DNA of 64,000 nucleotides, from assembly GCF_000011005.1 (NCBI RefSeq), contig NC_013665.1, positions 372,001 through 436,000 on the forward strand, read 5' to 3'. Positions 63,494-64,000 of the stretch are shown here, piece after piece. Under the pieces are notes generated by a model. It was not told where the DNA came from. It made no database searches and was given only the letters and a program-made list of their open reading frames with translations. Both the position numbers and the translations under genes were made by a program. Numbering within the stretch: the stretch's first letter is position 1; the number at the start of each line of letters is the position of its first letter. Origin of the DNA: Methanocella paludicola SANAE. Its GTDB lineage: Archaea > Halobacteriota > Methanocellia > Methanocellales > Methanocellaceae.

Positions 63494-63712
63494 ATGGATA
63501 ATCTCACGCAAAGGCGCATCATCGCAGTCATCGGCATCATCATCGCGTTCGGAGGCCTCTGCTCATTCCTCTGGGGCATGCTTAATAAAGACTCAGTCCT
63601 CCAGCTCATCGGCTTCTTCTCCATCATCATCGCTTACGTGCTCATGCTGGCCGTCAAGAAGATACGGGAAAAGGGCATGGCTGAAAAGCAGCAGGAATCA
63701 AAAGTCGAATAG
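63494..63712 (+). CDS. Small two-helix membrane protein
   Basis: 72 residues, two hydrophobic helices (RIIAVIGIIIAFGGLCSFLW and LIGFFSIIIAYVLMLAV) and a charged tail. Preceded by a CCTTTTATAAG TATA-like element ~30 bp upstream. The stop overlaps the convergent PIP-box gene by 15 bp. No family recognised. Confidence 0.7.
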   Translation: MDNLTQRRIIAVIGIIIAFGGLCSFLWGMLNKDSVLQLIGFFSIIIAYVLMLAVKKIREKGMAEKQQESKVE

Positions 63713-64000
63713 TGTGCGCTGTCTTTTTGGCTCGGAAGGCGCTTCTTCTTTTTTTGGCTCTTCCACTAGAGGCTCGACGACTATGGCCGGGGCCGGTACC
63801 TCGCCGCCGTCCCTCGCCGTCTTGCGCTTCCGCTTCGGCTTAGGGGCCGGCTCCGCCGCGGGCTCTGCTGCCGTCTCTTCCACCTTATGGGCTGACGGCT
63901 CCTTCGGTGCAAAACGCGCGAAAACATCGATCTCGTGCTCGACCTCCTTCTCGATGAGGTCCCGGGACTTTTCGTATACCTTACCCACCTTTTTCGAGGA
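63698..64000 (-). CDS. C-terminus of a PIP-box protein, probably replication factor C large subunit (partial)
   Basis: The frame is open to the window edge, so only the last ~100 residues are present. They read KKVGKVYEKSRDLIEKEVEHE, then a long Pro/Glu/Lys-rich linker and end KRQRTLFDF. The last motif (Q-x-x-L-x-x-F) is a PCNA-interacting PIP box at the very C-terminus. In archaea RFC large subunits end this way after a similar charged linker; other PCNA-binding proteins are possible. Confidence 0.6.
   Translation of the reverse strand, partial: SSKKVGKVYEKSRDLIEKEVEHEIDVFARFAPKEPSAHKVEETAAEPAAEPAPKPKRKRKTARDGGEVPAPAIVVEPLVEEPKKEEAPSEPKRQRTLFDF

Overview
The window reads as a GC-rich chromosome segment of a methanogenic euryarchaeon. 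Direct signs are archaeal translation proteins (ribosomal protein L10e/uL16, aIF2-beta, archaeal-type ThrRS), TATA boxes about 25-30 bp before many start codons, and methanogen cofactor and marker genes: MfnA for methanofuran, MptD for tetrahydromethanopterin, methanogenesis marker 8 and a hydrogenase-maturation protease. A Methanocella-like member of the Methanocellales is my inference; no database was searched.

Layout. 1-2.9 kb: two long alpha-helical proteins, the first built of 11-residue repeats. 3-9 kb: L10e, a fasciclin-domain protein, aIF2-beta, a TatD-like hydrolase, an RMD1-like protein, the hydrogenase protease and UMP kinase. 9-14.5 kb: a secreted low-complexity protein, an AN1-rhomboid, then birA-bioY-ecfA1-ecfA2-ecfT, a biotin uptake operon with a BirA-type palindrome at the bioY start. 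14.5-19.6 kb: a DUF255 thioredoxin-fold protein, a YHS protein, the copper ATPase CopA and a Rieske protein. 19.6-24.4 kb: MptD, a Yip1 protein, a winged-helix AlkZ-like protein, and an XRE regulator beside four tandem DUF2178 membrane paralogues. 24.5-35 kb: serA, thrS, a possible non-coding RNA, an HTH regulator overlapping ppsA, mfnA, hpt, a periplasmic-binding-fold protein without a signal peptide, and methanogenesis marker 8.

35-50 kb: a secreted subtilase, a second YHS protein, a Cys-rich HTH regulator, a free-standing ThrRS editing domain beside nifS-iscU, convergent sufC-sufBD, argD, guaA (synthetase subunit), flavodoxins, a lipoprotein, acetyl-CoA synthetase and a methyltransferase. 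50.4-57 kb is accessory: tRNA-Glu(TTC), a structured repeat, an AT-rich island with an ASCH gene and a broken PIN-GNAT-EVE gene flanked by imperfect direct repeats, then two MarR/DUF4386 cassettes, each with a palindromic operator. 57-60 kb holds small secreted proteins, a 318-bp fold-back element and a P-II gene. 60-64 kb: a HerA/FtsK-type ATPase with a coiled-coil tail, an Asp/Glu racemase, a small membrane protein and the C-terminus of a PIP-box protein cut by the window edge.

Most notable: (i) the 11-residue-repeat protein; (ii) two strong genes, the subtilase and acetyl-CoA synthetase, whose Shine-Dalgarno points at an isoleucine codon (ATT, ATC) with no usual start available; (iii) two fold-back elements of 317 and 318 bp, both between convergent genes; (iv) the free-standing ThrRS editing domain next to Fe-S assembly genes; (v) the decayed PIN-GNAT-EVE/ASCH pair; (vi) the duplicated MarR/DUF4386 cassettes. 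No CRISPR array, rRNA or transposase was seen.
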